Part shown: piece after piece, positions 61,466 through 64,000 of the stretch | Layout: each line of letters opens with the position of its first letter | Numbering within the stretch: the stretch's first letter is position 1 | DNA from: Sphingomonas folli | Lineage (GTDB): Bacteria; Pseudomonadota; Alphaproteobacteria; Sphingomonadales; Sphingomonadaceae | Assembly (NCBI RefSeq): GCF_019429525.1 | Contig: NZ_JAHXZL010000012.1 | Location: 123,895-187,894 of the forward strand | DNA length: 64,000 nt | Reading direction: 5' to 3' | Notes under the pieces: model-generated | What the model saw: only the letters and a program-made list of their open reading frames with translations | Told to the model about the DNA's origin: nothing | Databases searched by the model: none | Made by a program: the position numbers and the translations under genes

Positions 61466-63526
61466 ATGCTTAGCTTACCGACAGATACTACGCCGCGCCT
61501 GCTGGCGGTGACGCTCTCCGCCATGTGTCTTTCCCTGCTGGGGTCGCCCGCGCGCGCGCGGCAGGTCGAGACAGCACCGCCCGGTGGTGCGCCGGACAGC
61601 GACATCGTCGTCACGGGCGAGAAGATCGACCGTTCGCTCAAGGAGACCAGCACCGCGGTGACCGTGATCACCGCCGTCGACCCGCAGGTCTATAAGTCAC
61701 CCTATGACGTCGCGGCGGCGGTTCCCAACATGATCGCCACCGCGGCCGATCTGCCGAGCATCCGCGGTGTCAGCGGCTCGGGGCCGGCGAGCGGCATCTT
61801 CACGTTGATGTCGGGCGCGCGTCCCCGCGTCGCGACGATCGTCGACGGCGTCGCGGAGACGTTCGCCGGGCAGCGCTACGCCGACGCGGGCATGTGGGAC
61901 ATCGCGCAGGTGGAGGTGCTGCGCGGCCCTCAGTCCACCACCACGGGGCGCAACAGCCTGGGCGGCGCGATCGTCCTCACCACCAAGGGCCCGACCTGGG
62001 ACTGGCAGAGCGCGCTGCGCGCCGGCGCGGAGACCGAGCGCGGCACCGGGATCCTCGCCGCGATGGTCTCGGGCCCGGTGGTGACCGACCAGCTCGCGAT
62101 CCGGCTCACCGCCGACGGCACGCGCGGCAGGAGCTACATCCGCTATGACGCCGGCAGCGGCTTCCCCTTCGATCCGGCACGCGTCGAGCGGACCAATCTG
62201 CGCGGCAAGATGCTGTGGGCGCCCGCCGCCCTCCCCGGCCTCACCGCGCTGGTCACCGCGACCAAGCGCTGGAACAAGGGCGAGTATCTCTACTCGGCGA
62301 CCGGTCCCGACGTCTTCCGCTATCGCTGGGACAATCCGATGCTCAACACGCGGACGAGCGACTCGACCGTCGGCACCGTCGCCGTCGATCTCGCCTATGC
62401 CTTCGGCGAGGGAGTGCGCGCGCATCTGCTGTACGGCCACGGCTGGTTCGACGCGCGCTTCCGCCAGTCGAACCAGAACAGCGATGCCCGGTCGAGGGGG
62501 CAGCTCGACCTCGCCGAGGGAAACAATAGCGCCGAGGCGCGGCTGACCTATGCGCCCGAGGGGAGCCGGGTCAGCGGGGTGGTGGGTCTCTATCATTATG
62601 ACCGCCACCAGGCGCTGCGCTCGGACCTGGGCGTGAACGGCCCCGACGACATCGACACCGACGCCGCTTATGTCGACGCCGCGCTGGGCCTCGCGGGCCA
62701 TCTCGACCTGCTCGCGGGCGGCCGGGTCGAGCGCGAGACGCAGCGCCGCGATGTCGCGCTGTCCTGGGGCGCGGTGCGCGGCCGTCAGACCCGGACGATG
62801 GCGCTGCCCAAGCTCGGCCTGCGCTATGCCGTCACCGCCAGCACGAACGTCAGCGCGACGATGCGCAAGGGCTATAGCCCGGGCGGCGGCGCGATCGACT
62901 GGGTCACCGGCGACTATTATGTCTTCGGTCGCGAGACGGTCTGGACCTATGAGATCGGATCGCGCACCGAGCTGGCGGGGCGCCGGCTCTCGCTGGGCAG
63001 CAGCCTGTTTCTCAACGACTATCGCGGCTTCCAGACCTTAATCGCGCAGACCTTCACCAACCTCCCGCGGGCGCGGACCTATGGGTTGGAGCTCGAGACA
63101 GGATGGCGCCCCTGGACCGGGCTCGACCTGCATGCCGCGCTCGGCCTGCTCGACAGCGACATCCGCGTCGCGCCCGCCGGCCTGGCGGCACTCAGGGGAC
63201 GTCGGCTCGACAATGCGCCGTCCTTCACCGGGGCACTGGCGGTCGACCAGCATTTCCGCGGTGGGCTCGCCCTGGGGGCGGGGATGAACCGGGTGAGCCG
63301 CTACAGCTCACAGGTGGAGAGTGGTACGGCGATCGACGGGGGTGACTATACGGTGCTGGACGCGCATATCGGCTATGAGGCGACCGACTTCGGCGTCCGC
63401 GCCTATGTGCGCAACGCGGGCGACGCGCGCATCCTCTACGCGGCGCGCACCAACCATTTCGGCGACCTGCAGGGTCAGGTCGGCCAGCCCCGCACCATAG
63501 GCGTCACCGTCGACATGCGCTGGTAG
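61466..63526 (+). CDS. TonB-dependent siderophore receptor
   Basis: The 686-residue outer-membrane receptor has a signal peptide (about 1-32), a TonB-box-like DSDIVVTGEK and a plug domain (about 50-175: AAAVPNMIATAADLPSIRGV, DIAQVEVLRGPQSTTTGRNSLGGAIVL). A 22-strand barrel ends in aromatic Trp (VDMRW). It is divergent from the siderophore biosynthesis genes across a short iron-regulated-looking promoter. It is therefore the likely receptor for the ferric form of the siderophore made here. There is no N-terminal signalling domain for an anti-sigma factor. Confidence 0.94.
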   Translation: MLSLPTDTTPRLLAVTLSAMCLSLLGSPARARQVETAPPGGAPDSDIVVTGEKIDRSLKETSTAVTVITAVDPQVYKSPYDVAAAVPNMIATAADLPSIRGVSGSGPASGIFTLMSGARPRVATIVDGVAETFAGQRYADAGMWDIAQVEVLRGPQSTTTGRNSLGGAIVLTTKGPTWDWQSALRAGAETERGTGILAAMVSGPVVTDQLAIRLTADGTRGRSYIRYDAGSGFPFDPARVERTNLRGKMLWAPAALPGLTALVTATKRWNKGEYLYSATGPDVFRYRWDNPMLNTRTSDSTVGTVAVDLAYAFGEGVRAHLLYGHGWFDARFRQSNQNSDARSRGQLDLAEGNNSAEARLTYAPEGSRVSGVVGLYHYDRHQALRSDLGVNGPDDIDTDAAYVDAALGLAGHLDLLAGGRVERETQRRDVALSWGAVRGRQTRTMALPKLGLRYAVTASTNVSATMRKGYSPGGGAIDWVTGDYYVFGRETVWTYEIGSRTELAGRRLSLGSSLFLNDYRGFQTLIAQTFTNLPRARTYGLELETGWRPWTGLDLHAALGLLDSDIRVAPAGLAALRGRRLDNAPSFTGALAVDQHFRGGLALGAGMNRVSRYSSQVESGTAIDGGDYTVLDAHIGYEATDFGVRAYVRNAGDARILYAARTNHFGDLQGQVGQPRTIGVTVDMRW

Positions 63527-63614
63527 CATGGGCACCGCCGCGCGCGCCGGGACGCTTCTCGGCGCTGCCCATGGCGTCGCTCAGGCGTATTTGGCGTTTG
63601 CGATGGTGTTGTGC

Positions 63615-63680
63615 TGATGTGGTTGCGGGGACCGGCGTCGGCCATAACTTGCACGAGCCCCAAGCTGAGGTGGTTGCGGG
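63615..63680. repeat. Two copies of the tRNA-fMet 3'-end sequence
   Basis: TGATGTGGTTGCGGGGAC at 63615-63632 and TGAGGTGGTTGCGGG at 63666-63680 repeat the downstream junction and 3' end of tRNA-fMet, which reads TGAAGTGGTTGCGGGGAC at 63762-63779 in plus orientation. They may be attachment-site remnants or duplications of the operon end. No integrase is in view. Confidence 0.5.
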
Positions 63681-63709
63681 AGGGCGCAACCATCAGGACT
63701 CGCGGACGC

Positions 63710-63735
63710 AAAAAAGCCGCCCGCTCGGGGCGGCT
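63710..63735 (-). terminator. Rho-independent terminator of the rRNA operon
   Basis: Read on the minus strand, AGCCGCC, a CGAG-type loop region and GGGCGGCT form a strong GC stem followed by six T. It lies about 30 bases beyond the tRNA-fMet gene in its direction of transcription, as expected for the end of the operon 16S-23S-5S-tRNA-fMet. Confidence 0.88.
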
Positions 63736-63766
63736 GATATGCGCGATCTGATATCGGAACTTGAAG

Positions 63767-63843
<77 letters not shown>

Positions 63844-63921
63844 TCACGCTCTCCGTGGGGAGAGCGGTGTGTGTGTGAATGGGTTCTTGAGGGATGGGAT
63901 GATGTGAGCGCGCGGGCTTCA

Positions 63922-64000
63922 ATGCCTGGCGGCGACCTACTCTTCCACTGCTTAGGCAGTAGTACCATTGGCGCGGTCGGGTTTCACGTCCGAGTTCGGG
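63922..64000 (-). rRNA. rrf: 5S rRNA, 3' portion (continues beyond the window)
   Basis: Read on the minus strand, the sequence contains CCCGAACTCGGACGTGAAAC, CCAATGGTACTACTGCC, GTGGAAGAGTAGGTCGCCG and the end CCAGGCAT, all 5S rRNA landmarks. The 5' part lies outside the window, so the rest of the rRNA operon should follow to the right. Confidence 0.95.

Overview
This window looks like chromosomal DNA of a sphingomonad (Alphaproteobacteria, Sphingomonas-like). The evidence is very high GC throughout, with GC-saturated third codon positions. An rRNA operon end (5S, then tRNA-fMet) enters from the right edge on the minus strand. Sphingomonad-type hyper-mirrored intergenic repeats (CGTCATsCCGG family) are present, together with surface-polysaccharide genes of the kind these bacteria carry. 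The genus is an inference; no 16S sequence is in view.

Layout. (1) 1-10.3 kb is mostly housekeeping: FKBP isomerase, rpsU, a nitrilase-family amidase, an OmpR/EnvZ-type two-component pair, a secreted intradiol-dioxygenase-like protein, cysS, an SDR lacking the usual catalytic Tyr/Lys, class II DAHP synthase, tRNA-Glu(CTC) and a small unannotated-looking gene. (2) 10.4-44.9 kb is a large surface-polysaccharide region built from divergent, tightly overlapping operons. The minus-strand set 16619->10445 holds two GT4 glycosyltransferases, a PglC/WcaJ-like sugar transferase, a formyltransferase, a PIG-L deacetylase, an ATP-grasp protein and a HAD protein. The plus-strand set 16912->22865 holds a PglF/WbpM-like dehydratase, DegT aminotransferase, sulfotransferase, Wza-like export lipoprotein and an outer-membrane barrel. 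Then come a 1508-residue RTX protein made of two groups of exactly seven repeats, a pectate-lyase-like enzyme, a Wzy/WaaL-like ligase/polymerase, an acyltransferase, and an epimerase + SMR flippase + HAD-UbiA fusion trio. A GT-C transferase, GT4, methyltransferase, Wzx flippase, Wzc-like chain-length/kinase protein and a LuxR-type regulator with a degenerate receiver follow. Together these suggest synthesis of an N-formylated, possibly amino-acylated and sulfated polymer, Wzx/Wzy-type assembly, and export.

(3) 45.5-63.5 kb is a self-contained catechol siderophore locus: entC-entE-entB-entA-entD behind a Fur box, and fes-remnant, mbtH, a two-module NRPS (C-A-T-E-C-A-T-TE) and an EntS-like exporter transcribed toward it. 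A TonB-dependent receptor is divergent. The NRPS is not EntF. Its second A domain reads as Ser (DVWHFSLIDK), its first has an acidic pocket (DAEDLGYVDK) and is followed by an epimerase. It therefore predicts a 2,3-dihydroxybenzoyl-D-(cationic amino acid)-L-Ser product like chrysobactin/vanchrobactin, possibly oligomerised. The neighbouring enterochelin-esterase gene (fes) has lost its catalytic core by internal deletion and frameshift. (4) 63.7-64 kb holds the rrn terminator, tRNA-fMet and the 3' part of 5S rRNA.

The strongest candidates for something new are the siderophore locus with its broken fes, the formyltransferase/PIG-L/ATP-grasp/HAD cassette, the HAD-UbiA/SMR/epimerase polyprenyl-sugar cassette, and the twin-heptad RTX protein.
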